In this document: positions 1 through 5,914 of the stretch, one piece after another | Layout: each line of letters starts with the position of its first letter | How positions within the stretch are numbered: position 1 is the stretch's first letter | DNA from: Clostridia bacterium | GTDB taxonomy: Bacteria > Bacillota_A > Clostridia > Oscillospirales > CAG-272 | DNA length: 13,925 nt | Assembly: GCA_017500625.1 (NCBI GenBank) | Contig: JAFVYX010000224.1 | Span: 1 to 13,925, forward strand | Direction of reading: 5' to 3' | Made by a program: the position numbers and the translations under genes | The notes under the pieces: model-generated | Database searches by the model: none | Told to the model about the DNA's origin: nothing | Seen by the model: only the letters and a program-made list of their open reading frames with translations

Positions 1-54
1 GACGCTGCACAAAACGGCGGCGCGATCGCCCAATACCACGCGGGAGGTGAGACG

Positions 55-855
55 ATGCTCTCCAATCTTCACAAGCACTCGGTCTTTTGCGACGGCAAAA
101 GCACGCCCGAGGAGATCGTCCTCGTGGCGATCGACGGGGGCTTTACCTCGATCGGCTTTTCGGGCCACGGCTATACCCCCTTTGACCTTAGCTACTGCCT
201 AAGGGACACCGAGGGCTACCTTGCCGAGCTTGACCGCCTTCGCAGCGTCTACGGCAAAAAGATCGAGATCTATCGCGGCCTTGAGGAGGACGCCACGGCT
301 CCCGCCGACCGCAGCCGCTTCGACTACATCATTGGCTCGTCGCACTATCTCTGCATTCGCGGCAAGTACCACGCGATCGATTCGGGGCGCGAGTACTTTG
401 AGGCCTGCCTTGCCGCCGTTGGCGGCAGCGTGACCGCGCTGGCCGAGACCTACTATACCGCCTTTTGCGACTACATCAAAAAACGGCGCCCCGACATCAT
501 CGGTCATTTTGACCTCATCACCAAATACGACGAGCAGGATCCCCCCCGCCTTCTCAACGATCCCGAGTATCGCCGCATCGCGCTCCGCTTTGTGGCCGAG
601 GCGGCCGCGGCCGACTGCCTCTTTGAGGTCAACACGGGCGCTATGGCGCGCGGCTTGCGCACGTCGCCCTATCCCTCGGAGGAGCTGCTTCACTACTTGA
701 AGGCGTGCGATGCCCGTCTTATTCTGTCCTCGGACAGCCACGTGGCCTCGACGCTCGGCTTTGCCTTTGCCGAGACCGAGCGCTACCTCTACGATATCGG
801 CTTCCGCCACGTCTACGCCCTTGTGGGCGGCGAGTTCGTCAAGCGGCCGCTATAA
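55..855 (+). CDS. hisJ: HisJ-type PHP histidinol-phosphatase
   Basis: The predicted role is hydrolysis of L-histidinol phosphate to histidinol in histidine biosynthesis, in the cytoplasm. The 266-aa length is normal for the HisJ/PHP family. PHP metal-site motifs appear in order: H6-x-H8 at the extreme N-terminus, GFSGHG around residues 34-39, GLEED at 75-79, GSSH ending at H97, GH at 150-151, FEVNTGA from residue 190, and SDSH ending at H229. The start at 55 is set by GGGAGG ending 7 nt upstream and by the family's habit of starting a few residues before HxH. The reading frame is open upstream to the window edge, but no better start is visible. No other his gene is in view, so a related PHP phosphoesterase role is possible. 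The gene converges on the esterase and shares its terminator. Confidence 0.85.
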   Translation: MLSNLHKHSVFCDGKSTPEEIVLVAIDGGFTSIGFSGHGYTPFDLSYCLRDTEGYLAELDRLRSVYGKKIEIYRGLEEDATAPADRSRFDYIIGSSHYLCIRGKYHAIDSGREYFEACLAAVGGSVTALAETYYTAFCDYIKKRRPDIIGHFDLITKYDEQDPPRLLNDPEYRRIALRFVAEAAAADCLFEVNTGAMARGLRTSPYPSEELLHYLKACDARLILSSDSHVASTLGFAFAETERYLYDIGFRHVYALVGGEFVKRPL

Positions 856-857
856 CG

Positions 858-885
858 AAAAAAGAGAGCCAAAGCTCTCTTTTTT
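858..885. terminator. Bidirectional intrinsic terminator
   Basis: A 6-bp GAGAGC/GCTCTC stem (864-869 with 874-879, loop CAAA) is extended by A-T pairs to 858-885 and flanked by an A run on one side and a T run on the other. It lies between the convergent hisJ and esterase stops, so it can end transcription from both sides. Confidence 0.85.
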
Positions 886-896
886 CTTTTTGACGC

Positions 897-1655
897 TCAC
901 TTGCCCAGAAGCCAGCGGAGCGCCCCCCGGATATGCGTATCCCAGAAGTCCCAGGAATGGTGGCCCTCGGCCTCAAGGTAGGTACAATCGTACCCCCCGG
1001 CAAGGAGCTTGTCACGAAGACGGCGGTTGTCGGGGCAAAGGGCGTCCTCGGTCCCCACCGCCATATAGAGCCGCGGCCGAGGCTCACAGCCGGCCATAGA
1101 CTCGGCAAGGTAAAAAAGATCGTCCTCGTCGGGAATGTGCGCTTCATCGCCAAAGGGAAGCTTCATCGCGTGGCGTATCGTGGGAGCGTGAAGGTCAGCC
1201 ACCGCCGAAAGCCCCGCCGCCGCCGCAAAGCGGTCGCCGTTACGCAGGGCAAGCTTCAGCGCACCGTAGCCGCCCATCGAAAGCCCCGCGACAAAGGTGT
1301 CCTCGCGTCTCTCCGACACGGGAAAGAACTCGCAAACGATCCGTGGGAGCTCCTTGGAAATGTAGGTGTAGTACCGCAATCCGCACGCCATATCCGAATA
1401 GAAGCTGCGGTGGGCGTTGGGCATCACCACGGCAATGCCGTAGGCCGTGGCATAGCGCTCGATCGAGGTGCGGCGGAGCCAGATCGTGTGGTCGTCGCTG
1501 AGACCGTGAAGCAGGTAGAGGCACTTGTATTTTTCACCCGCGGCGGCCGTGGCAACCCCAATCTCTCCGCGCGTTTGTCTTTGGGGAAGAATGACGTAGG
1601 CCTCGGTCTGCATTCCTAAGACCTCGCTGTAAAAATGAAAATCCAGAAAAGCCAT
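897..1655 (-). CDS. Alpha/beta-hydrolase esterase (tributyrin esterase / EstA-like)
   Basis: A serine esterase of the esterase-D/tributyrin-esterase family, predicted to remove acyl groups such as acetyl or short-chain esters, possibly from decorated sugars. The 252-aa protein is full length. It shows the oxyanion HG at residues 50-51 (YLLHGLSDD), the nucleophile elbow GLSMGG with Ser126, a catalytic Asp candidate in GTEDALCPD (D204) and a catalytic His in EGHHSWDFW (H232 or H233). No signal peptide is visible, so it should act in the cytoplasm. AAAGGAG lies 8 nt before the start, inside the 16-nt gap after the hydrolase-like gene stop. It is the last gene of the minus-strand operon led by the isomerase at 4711, which suggests deacylation of the same imported substrate. 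The exact substrate cannot be read from the sequence. Confidence 0.85.
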   Translation of the reverse strand: MAFLDFHFYSEVLGMQTEAYVILPQRQTRGEIGVATAAAGEKYKCLYLLHGLSDDHTIWLRRTSIERYATAYGIAVVMPNAHRSFYSDMACGLRYYTYISKELPRIVCEFFPVSERREDTFVAGLSMGGYGALKLALRNGDRFAAAAGLSAVADLHAPTIRHAMKLPFGDEAHIPDEDDLFYLAESMAGCEPRPRLYMAVGTEDALCPDNRRLRDKLLAGGYDCTYLEAEGHHSWDFWDTHIRGALRWLLGK

Positions 1656-1671
1656 AGCGTTCTCTCCTTTT

Positions 1672-3831
1672 TTACATCAGCTTCGTCAGGCGCTCACGCA
1701 TCTCAAGGAGCGCCGCCTCGGTGCATTCGCATTTCCAGAGAATGTGCTCCTTGTCGGTCATATAGTCCATGCTTGGCTCGTACCCGAGGCGTGAATCGTA
1801 CTCCACAGCGGGGATCGCGCGGCGGGCGTTCTCGCATTCCTCCTCGGCGATCGTCTCGCAAAGAGAGAGGATCGTCCGCGGCGTGAAGGCACGGACGCCG
1901 TAAAGCTCTTGCGCCTTGGTCAGCCATTCTTCGCTCGCCGTGAGGATCGGCTCACAGGCGCCCGTCATCTCCTCGGTCATCTGGCGGAGCATGTGCCAGC
2001 GCTTGGTATTGACCGTGGTCTCGGCCGTTCGCGCGATGAGGAAAAGGAGCGCCGCCATGCGCCCCGCCTCGGCCCTCGCTTCCCCCGTGAGCGACTCGGC
2101 GATCTCACGGAAGAGGGCGGCGGCGGTGTCGTACTCCTCGCGCATACGCGAGAATTCGCCGATCTCATAAAGGACGCGGCGCGGCTTCCTAAGACAATAG
2201 GAGCCGGGGAAGCCCTCATACATGCCGTAGCCCGTGTAGGTGATGCGCCCCCCACCGTGGATCGCCTCGGCGGGAGAGGCATGCACCCAGCGCGTTTTTG
2301 TTACGAGAGGGTAAGAGGGACCGACGCGCAGAGGGCCGTATTGATCCTCGATCGTCGGTACGTCATGACGGATCCCTTCGGAGGCGTGGTGCCACGCCTT
2401 CAATGCTTTTGCAACGTTTTCTTTACCGAATTCGCGCTCAGCAATGGCGGTAAGATGCTCGTGCGGATCGCGCCGCGGCACCCACCCCATCTCCTTGGAC
2501 AGCTCGGCGATAAAGGAGGGGTAGGCCCCGTAATGGTGGCTCTCCATAAGGCCCGTGAGGCCGTATTTCTCGTGGCAGGCAAGGAGTGCCTCGTAGCGCT
2601 CCATAAAGACCTCGGGCGCGGGAATATAGGGAACGATGCCCACGTCCCACGTGGCGCCCGCCGTGTTGGAGATCGTGTAGAGGGGAAGGCCTCGCTTCGC
2701 TGCGGCCTCGGCTTCCGAAAGGAAGTATTGCCCGGGGCCGGGGATCGAGATCGTGTAGTCGGTCGTCTTCTCGCGCACGCCCTCGGGCGCGGGGAGCCAC
2801 TCGTGCATCTCAAAGGTGGCCTCAAGCGTGACGTCATCGGGGAGAATGTCGATGAGCGCCACGCGCTCCTCGGCGGGGCGTCCGCCCCAGTTGTAGCTCC
2901 AGAAAACAATATCGGCCTCGGGCGAATGCTCGCGGATCACGCGGCTGACAAGGCGCAGCCAGTCGGGGTAGTCGCGGACGGGGAAGTTGCGCGCCCAGAA
3001 CTTGCCGAGGTGCCACTCGTCCTTGTGCTTATCGCGGTCGCGGTAGAGCCACGGGTAAGCGCGCTCATCGTGCGAGGGAAACTCACAGGATTCCCCCACA
3101 AAGATGACGCCCGCAAGGCGCGGACAGCGTGAAAAGAGCCGTCCGTAGGTTGAGCGGTAGTAGTCCTCCGCCCCCTCGTCGTCGGGGTGCTTCTCACTCA
3201 CGATGTAGCTGTACGCGTACACGGCGAGGCCGTAGCGCTCGGCCATATCGATGAGGGTGTTGAAGTCGGTCCTACCCGCCGCCGACTCCTCGGCCGAGCG
3301 TACGTAGATGAGAATGGTGTCGTAGCCGTCGTGCGCCAGGCGATTGAGGTAGTCCTCGGTGAACTCGTCAAGGCCGTAGCCCGAGTGGACCATACGGGGA
3401 GAGAAAACGCTTTCTCTCTCCACGCGCCCGCGGGGCAAGCGCGGGCCCTTCCATTCGTTCATGCGCTCCTCAAGGTAGACCGTGGCCGAAAACACGGCCG
3501 CCTCACTGTTCGCGATGACCGTCACGTCCTCATCGACCGCCAGCGTAAAGGCGCGGTTTTTCCGCCCGTCCCCCTTAACGCAAAGACGGATCGCGGGGCC
3601 GTGGGCCTCGCCCTCGCTCACCACGGGGATCGAGAGCCCGTGGGAGACGGCGAAATAGTCGGAAAGATCCAGGGCGGCGTGTCGCAGCACCTCGCCCGCC
3701 GAGAGCGGCAGGACGATCGAAAACTCCTCGGTAAGGGTAAGCCCTTCATGGCGGGTGTATACCGAGGGATCGGTGATGCCCGTACGGTGGACGCGGCACA
3801 TTCGCTCGCGGAAGGCGTATTTCTTTTCCAT
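1672..3831 (-). CDS. Divergent glycoside-hydrolase-like protein (GH20/GH67-type architecture)
   Basis: The 719-aa product is probably a cytoplasmic glycosidase; no signal peptide is seen. Residues about 30-125 resemble the non-catalytic N-terminal domain found before GH20 and GH67 barrels (an AFTLAVDEDVTVIANSE-like strand pattern followed by a long helix). Residues about 141-450 look like a TIM barrel, with strand-like segments DTILIYV (171-177), GLAVYAYSY (201-209), LAGVIFVGESCEF (239-251), ADIVFWSYNW (306-315), VTLEATFEMHEW (334-345) and LTGLMESHHYG (425-435). Acid candidates are E247/E250, E341 and E430. Residues 450-719 appear mostly helical. I do not recognise a defined family: the GGDE-type GH20 catalytic pair is not seen. 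The GH67 (alpha-glucuronidase) resemblance is by layout only. Start: AGGAGG at 3840-3845, 8 nt upstream. It is the middle gene of the operon, 16 nt before the esterase. Confidence 0.6.
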   Translation of the reverse strand: MEKKYAFRERMCRVHRTGITDPSVYTRHEGLTLTEEFSIVLPLSAGEVLRHAALDLSDYFAVSHGLSIPVVSEGEAHGPAIRLCVKGDGRKNRAFTLAVDEDVTVIANSEAAVFSATVYLEERMNEWKGPRLPRGRVERESVFSPRMVHSGYGLDEFTEDYLNRLAHDGYDTILIYVRSAEESAAGRTDFNTLIDMAERYGLAVYAYSYIVSEKHPDDEGAEDYYRSTYGRLFSRCPRLAGVIFVGESCEFPSHDERAYPWLYRDRDKHKDEWHLGKFWARNFPVRDYPDWLRLVSRVIREHSPEADIVFWSYNWGGRPAEERVALIDILPDDVTLEATFEMHEWLPAPEGVREKTTDYTISIPGPGQYFLSEAEAAAKRGLPLYTISNTAGATWDVGIVPYIPAPEVFMERYEALLACHEKYGLTGLMESHHYGAYPSFIAELSKEMGWVPRRDPHEHLTAIAEREFGKENVAKALKAWHHASEGIRHDVPTIEDQYGPLRVGPSYPLVTKTRWVHASPAEAIHGGGRITYTGYGMYEGFPGSYCLRKPRRVLYEIGEFSRMREEYDTAAALFREIAESLTGEARAEAGRMAALLFLIARTAETTVNTKRWHMLRQMTEEMTGACEPILTASEEWLTKAQELYGVRAFTPRTILSLCETIAEEECENARRAIPAVEYDSRLGYEPSMDYMTDKEHILWKCECTEAALLEMRERLTKLM

Positions 3832-3850
3832 GGATAGGTCCTCCTAAAAG

Positions 3851-3876
3851 GAGAGGAACGCCGTGGCGTTCCTCTT
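3851..3876 (-). promoter_or_regulatory. Intra-operon hairpin (possible attenuator or mRNA processing/stability element)
   Basis: GAGGAACGCC (3853-3862) is perfectly complementary to GGCGTTCCTC (3865-3874), and flanking bases can extend the stem. On the minus strand the hairpin is followed only by a weak CTCCTTTT tract and then the SD of the hydrolase-like gene. It is more likely a partial terminator or a stabilising 3' end for the isomerase mRNA than a full stop. Confidence 0.55.
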
Positions 3877-3880
3877 GGTT

Positions 3881-4711
3881 TCATTCGGCCTCAGCCATCC
3901 AGGCGAGAAGCTTTTCGCGCGTGGCGGCAATGTCCTTTTGCTGCTGCTCACCCGAGATCTCGCGCTCAATGGTGAAGGGGCCCTCGTAGCCGAGCTTGCG
4001 GAGCTCCTTGATGATGGCGGGAATGTTGGCGAGACCCTCGCCCGCGGGTACCTCATGGCCAAGGCCCATGGCCGTGGTCGGGTAGAAGCCGTCCTTGATG
4101 TGCGTATCGCGCACGTATTGACCGAACATTCCGACGGCATCGAGCGAGTTGCCGTGACCGTAGAGAATGAGGTTGGCGGTGTCAAAGTTGATGCCGCAGT
4201 TGCCCGTACCGATCGCCTCGATCGCGCGGACAACGGCCATCGGGGTTTCCTGACCCGTCTCAAAGAGGAAGGTCTGACCACGGTTCTTCATGTACTTGCA
4301 AACGTAGGTCAGGGCGCCCACCGTTCCCACAAAATCGGGGTCGTTCGGGTCGTTCGGGAGGAAGCCGACGTGCGTGGCAACGTTGGTGACGCCCAGCATC
4401 GCGGCAAAGTTTGAGGCCTTGATGAGCACCTGCGCACGCGCCTCACGGTAGGCGGGGGGAACCAGACCGATGGTGGCGGGGCCGTTCTTGAAGTTCCACT
4501 CGCAGGGGCCGCCCCAGCCCGCCCAGATCGTGGAGATCTTGAAATCGGTCTCGGCCAGCGCCTGCTTCACGTACTCGGCACGCTCGGCACAGTAGAAATT
4601 CTCGTCCCAGATGGAAAGCTGGCAGGAATCAAGGCCCATCTCCTTGGCCTTTTTGAACTTTTCAAGCAGGTCGCCGCCCGCACCGATCAGAACACCGATA
4701 GGATTTGTCAT
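3881..4711 (-). CDS. Sugar phosphate isomerase/epimerase (xylose-isomerase-like TIM barrel), paralogue A
   Basis: The 276-aa protein belongs to the AP-endonuclease-2/xylose-isomerase-like TIM-barrel superfamily, which includes IolE, IolI, hydroxypyruvate isomerases and DgpC-type lyases. Expected divalent metal ligands are visible: E151 in FLFETG, D177 in NFDTAN, H204 in DTHIKDG and E249 in TIEREI. The active-site-side segment WAGWGGPCEW (residues 63-72) is shared with paralogue B at 6957-7799. The two are roughly two-thirds identical or more by eye, with long identical blocks around the metal site. AAAGGAG at 4719-4725 lies 7 nt before the start. It is the first gene of the operon isomerase, hydrolase-like, esterase. 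The substrate is not deducible: isomerisation or epimerisation of a keto-sugar, or beta-elimination of a 3-keto-glycoside, are the likely chemistries. Confidence 0.8.
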   Translation of the reverse strand: MTNPIGVLIGAGGDLLEKFKKAKEMGLDSCQLSIWDENFYCAERAEYVKQALAETDFKISTIWAGWGGPCEWNFKNGPATIGLVPPAYREARAQVLIKASNFAAMLGVTNVATHVGFLPNDPNDPDFVGTVGALTYVCKYMKNRGQTFLFETGQETPMAVVRAIEAIGTGNCGINFDTANLILYGHGNSLDAVGMFGQYVRDTHIKDGFYPTTAMGLGHEVPAGEGLANIPAIIKELRKLGYEGPFTIEREISGEQQQKDIAATREKLLAWMAEAE

Positions 4712-4756
4712 AGGGATTCTCCTTTGTTTTCAAAAAATAGGGGGGTTTCTATGCTT

Positions 4757-4785
4757 AGTATAGCTTTTCCGAGCCGAAAAGTCAA
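4757..4785 (-). promoter_or_regulatory. Sigma-A promoter of the isomerase/hydrolase/esterase operon
   Basis: On the minus strand, TTGACT (4785-4780) and TATACT (4762-4757) are separated by 17 nt, giving a leader of about 39 nt to the ATG at 4711. A TTGCCACAC motif sits just upstream of the -35 box (4802-4794), centred near -48, the usual position of an activator site. Confidence 0.8.
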
Positions 4786-4793
4786 GAGAAATA

Positions 4794-4977
4794 GTGTGGC
4801 AACTTGGAGTGCAGGGCAGGATAGAGTATTTTTATAAAACGCCTTGTGTTTTTTTGCGTTTTGTGGTACAATATACTTGCCACACATTTGAATATGCCCT
4901 TACAAGGGGGAATACTATTTTGGTAAAAATGTATTCTCTCTCCCCTTTGTTATGGGCAGATGTGTGGCAACATTGAG
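4794..4977. repeat. Three-copy GTGTGGCAA repeat (two direct, one inverted)
   Basis: GTGTGGCAA occurs at 4794-4802 and 4962-4970, and its complement TTGCCACAC at 4877-4885. The two direct copies extend with 14 of 16 positions shared (4794-4809 and 4962-4977). The first copy is upstream of the isomerase operon promoter; the other two form the outer stem of the candidate RNA. They could be regulator sites or traces of a duplicated or inserted palindromic element. Confidence 0.6.
4844..4872 (+). promoter_or_regulatory. Sigma-A promoter of the candidate small RNA
   Basis: TTGTGT (4844-4849) and TACAAT (4867-4872) are separated by 17 nt. The predicted start at about 4877-4880 falls at the beginning of the long inverted repeat. 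No convincing ORF follows, which favours a non-coding product. Confidence 0.65.
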
Positions 4978-5020
4978 AGGTACGTTTTTCGGTGCGTCTC
5001 TCTATGAGGCGCACTTTTTT
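4877..5020 (+). ncRNA. Candidate structured small RNA with its own promoter and terminator (about 140 nt)
   Basis: The 342-base gap between the isomerase and xre genes holds this unit. The 11-bp arms TTGCCACACAT (4877-4887) and ATGTGTGGCAA (4960-4970) are perfectly complementary. Inside them the sequence keeps pairing: GCCC with GGGC, ACAAGGGG with CCCCTTTGT (one bulge), GAATAC with GTATTC, and ATTTT with AAAAT closing a GGTA loop. The result is one long imperfect hairpin with asymmetric bulges. A second hairpin with a T run (4992-5020) follows. I do not recognise the family. A 6S-like RNA is conceivable from its long bulged rod, but the length is short and no diagnostic motif was matched. 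The alternative is a small palindromic mobile repeat (MITE-like) that happens to be flanked by these signals. Confidence 0.5.
4992..5020 (+). terminator. Intrinsic terminator of the candidate small RNA
   Basis: GTGCGTCTC (4992-5000) pairs with GAGGCGCAC (5006-5014), one wobble pair, loop TCTAT, followed by TTTTTT at 5015-5020. It has no plus-strand protein gene to serve, which supports transcription from the promoter at 4844-4872. Confidence 0.75.
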
Positions 5021-5030
5021 ATTATAAAAA

Positions 5031-5054
5031 GAAAAAAGCCCCCGCAAGGGGGCT
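5031..5054 (-). terminator. Intrinsic terminator of the xre-type gene
   Basis: AGCCCCC (5037-5043) pairs with GGGGGCT (5048-5054), loop GCAA. On the minus strand it is followed by TTTTTTC. The stem overlaps the stop codon of the regulator gene by one base, so coding and termination are packed together. Confidence 0.8.
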
Positions 5055-5290
5055 CAGTCTTCCTCGGTGGCGCCGAAATATTCGCGGTCAAAGACTTCGG
5101 ATAGGGTGATTCCCGCGCCCTCACAAAAGCGCTTGACGGTGATGACCTTGGAGCACTTGGTCCGCCCCTTGATGAGATCGTAGATCGCTGAGGGAGACAT
5201 ACCGCCGAGGAGCGCAATGTCGCAGACGTTACTGCCACGCTCCTTGCAGATCTCCTCGATGCGCCTCACGATCGCCTCGTTTAATTTCAT
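5054..5290 (-). CDS. Small Xre/Cro-type HTH transcriptional regulator
   Basis: A 78-aa single-domain DNA-binding protein. The helix-turn-helix is at about residues 21-42 (NVCDIALLGGMSPSAIYDLIKG), followed by TVKRFCEGAGITLSEVFD, typical of the compact Xre/Cro-C1 family. The frame stays open upstream, but the start at 5290 is supported by AGGAAGG about 8 nt before it and by the family-like opening MKLNEAIVRRI; longer starts would run through the operator. It is divergent from the SLOG-like gene. Operator O1 lies between the predicted -35 (TTGTCA, 5337-5332) and -10 (AATTAT near 5314-5309) of its own promoter, so autorepression is expected. It probably represses the neighbouring gene too. Confidence 0.8.
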   Translation of the reverse strand: MKLNEAIVRRIEEICKERGSNVCDIALLGGMSPSAIYDLIKGRTKCSKVITVKRFCEGAGITLSEVFDREYFGATEED

Positions 5291-5312
5291 AGCCGTGACC
5301 TTCCTATAATAA

Positions 5313-5328
5313 TTGTGGAGTTCCACGA
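5313..5328. promoter_or_regulatory. Operator O1 of the xre/SLOG module
   Basis: TTGTGGAGTTCCACGA is an imperfect palindrome matching 14 of 16 positions of O2 (5370-5385). It sits immediately upstream of the SLOG-gene -35 box and inside the predicted spacer of the divergent xre promoter, so one bound protein could affect both genes. Confidence 0.75.
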
Positions 5329-5330
5329 TA

Positions 5331-5359
5331 TTGACAAAGTTTGTAAGGTCGCGTATAAT
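5331..5359 (+). promoter_or_regulatory. Consensus sigma-A promoter of the SLOG-like gene
   Basis: TTGACA (5331-5336) and TATAAT (5354-5359), both perfect consensus, are separated by exactly 17 nt. Such a strong promoter framed by two palindromes implies tight repression in the resting state. Confidence 0.9.
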
Positions 5360-5369
5360 ACAATCAGTA

Positions 5370-5385
5370 TCGTGGAATTCCACGA
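5370..5385. promoter_or_regulatory. Operator O2 of the xre/SLOG module
   Basis: TCGTGGAATTCCACGA is a perfect 16-bp palindrome just downstream of the -10 box, at the expected start region of the transcript. It is 57 bp centre-to-centre from O1. This position suits a repressor that blocks initiation or clearance. Confidence 0.85.
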
Positions 5386-5402
5386 AACAGGGGGGAGACA
5401 GT

Positions 5403-5861
5403 ATGACGGTTGGCTTTGTGGGACATGCGTTCATTTCCGAGGAGGAGAGGGTCAAGGCACGGGTCAAGGAAGAGCTGCGCCGCCACGCGGAGGGCGTGGG
5501 TGAGCTGATCTGTTACCTTGGCGGTTACGGTGCCTTTGACGAGCTTTGCGCCCGTGCGTGTCGGGAATTAAAGCAAGAGCGTGGCGGCATTGAGCTTGTG
5601 TACGTTGCCCCGTATATGAGCTCCGCTGCTCAGGCAAAAATAAGAGAGATGGAGGAGAATGGCCTATACGACACTTCCGTATATCCACCTCTTGAGAGGG
5701 TCCCCTTACGGCTGGCCGTTCTGCGGAGGAACGAATGGCTTGTGACGAGGGCCGACCTCATCATTGCTTACGTTGAGCATCGTTATGGCGGGGCCTATCG
5801 GTCGCTGCGGATGGCGGAGCAAAGAAAAAAGCGGATCCTGAATATTGGCAACCTTTCTTGA
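5403..5861 (+). CDS. SLOG/DUF1273-like small Rossmann-fold protein
   Basis: A 152-aa protein resembling the SLOG (YpsA/DUF1273/LOG-like) nucleotide- or ligand-binding fold. Seen are an N-terminal strand ending GFVGHAF (residues 4-10), a glycine-rich turn ICYLGGYGAFDELCARAC (36-53) like the LOG-type phosphate-binding loop, and a C-terminal strand ADLIIAYVEHRYGGAYRSL (117-135) followed by a helix and strand. The frame is open to 5313, but the ATG at 5403 follows GGGGGGAG by 5 nt and lies downstream of the promoter and O2, so earlier starts are excluded. It is divergent from and probably controlled by the Xre regulator. The biochemical role is unknown: SLOG domains sense or process nucleotide-derived ligands in some defence systems, but nothing here proves that. 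Confidence 0.7.
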   Translation: MTVGFVGHAFISEEERVKARVKEELRRHAEGVGELICYLGGYGAFDELCARACRELKQERGGIELVYVAPYMSSAAQAKIREMEENGLYDTSVYPPLERVPLRLAVLRRNEWLVTRADLIIAYVEHRYGGAYRSLRMAEQRKKRILNIGNLS

Positions 5862-5863
5862 AA

Positions 5864-5893
5864 AAAGGCACCCTTCCGGGTGCCTTTCCTTTC
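5864..5893. terminator. Bidirectional intrinsic terminator between SLOG gene and second oxidoreductase
   Basis: AAAGGCACCC (5864-5873) pairs with GGGTGCCTTT (5878-5887), a 10-bp stem with loop TTCC. A run of A precedes it and a T-rich tract follows, so it can serve the SLOG gene and the converging operon ending at 5915. Confidence 0.85.
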
Positions 5894-5914
5894 GTGATGG
5901 GAGGGGGTGCGGTG

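Noticed and set aside
1..50. Possible tail of an upstream gene ending with TGA at 48-50
   Set aside because: Only 15 codons are visible, rich in Arg and without recognisable features. The frame of hisJ is also open to the edge, so no upstream gene can be assigned.
1909..3132. Plus-strand open frame of about 407 codons opposite the hydrolase-like gene
   Set aside because: Antisense shadow composition without an SD, while the minus-strand gene has an SD and operon spacing.
4794..4976. Possible 60-aa protein in the isomerase/xre gap (+)
   Set aside because: It has no SD, its start precedes the promoter at 4844-4872, and it runs through the hairpin arms; the RNA interpretation explains the region better.
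4712..5053. CRISPR array or tRNA in the longest gene-free stretch
   Set aside because: There are no regularly spaced repeats with spacers and no cloverleaf or T-loop-like sequence; the repeats are three short palindrome arms.
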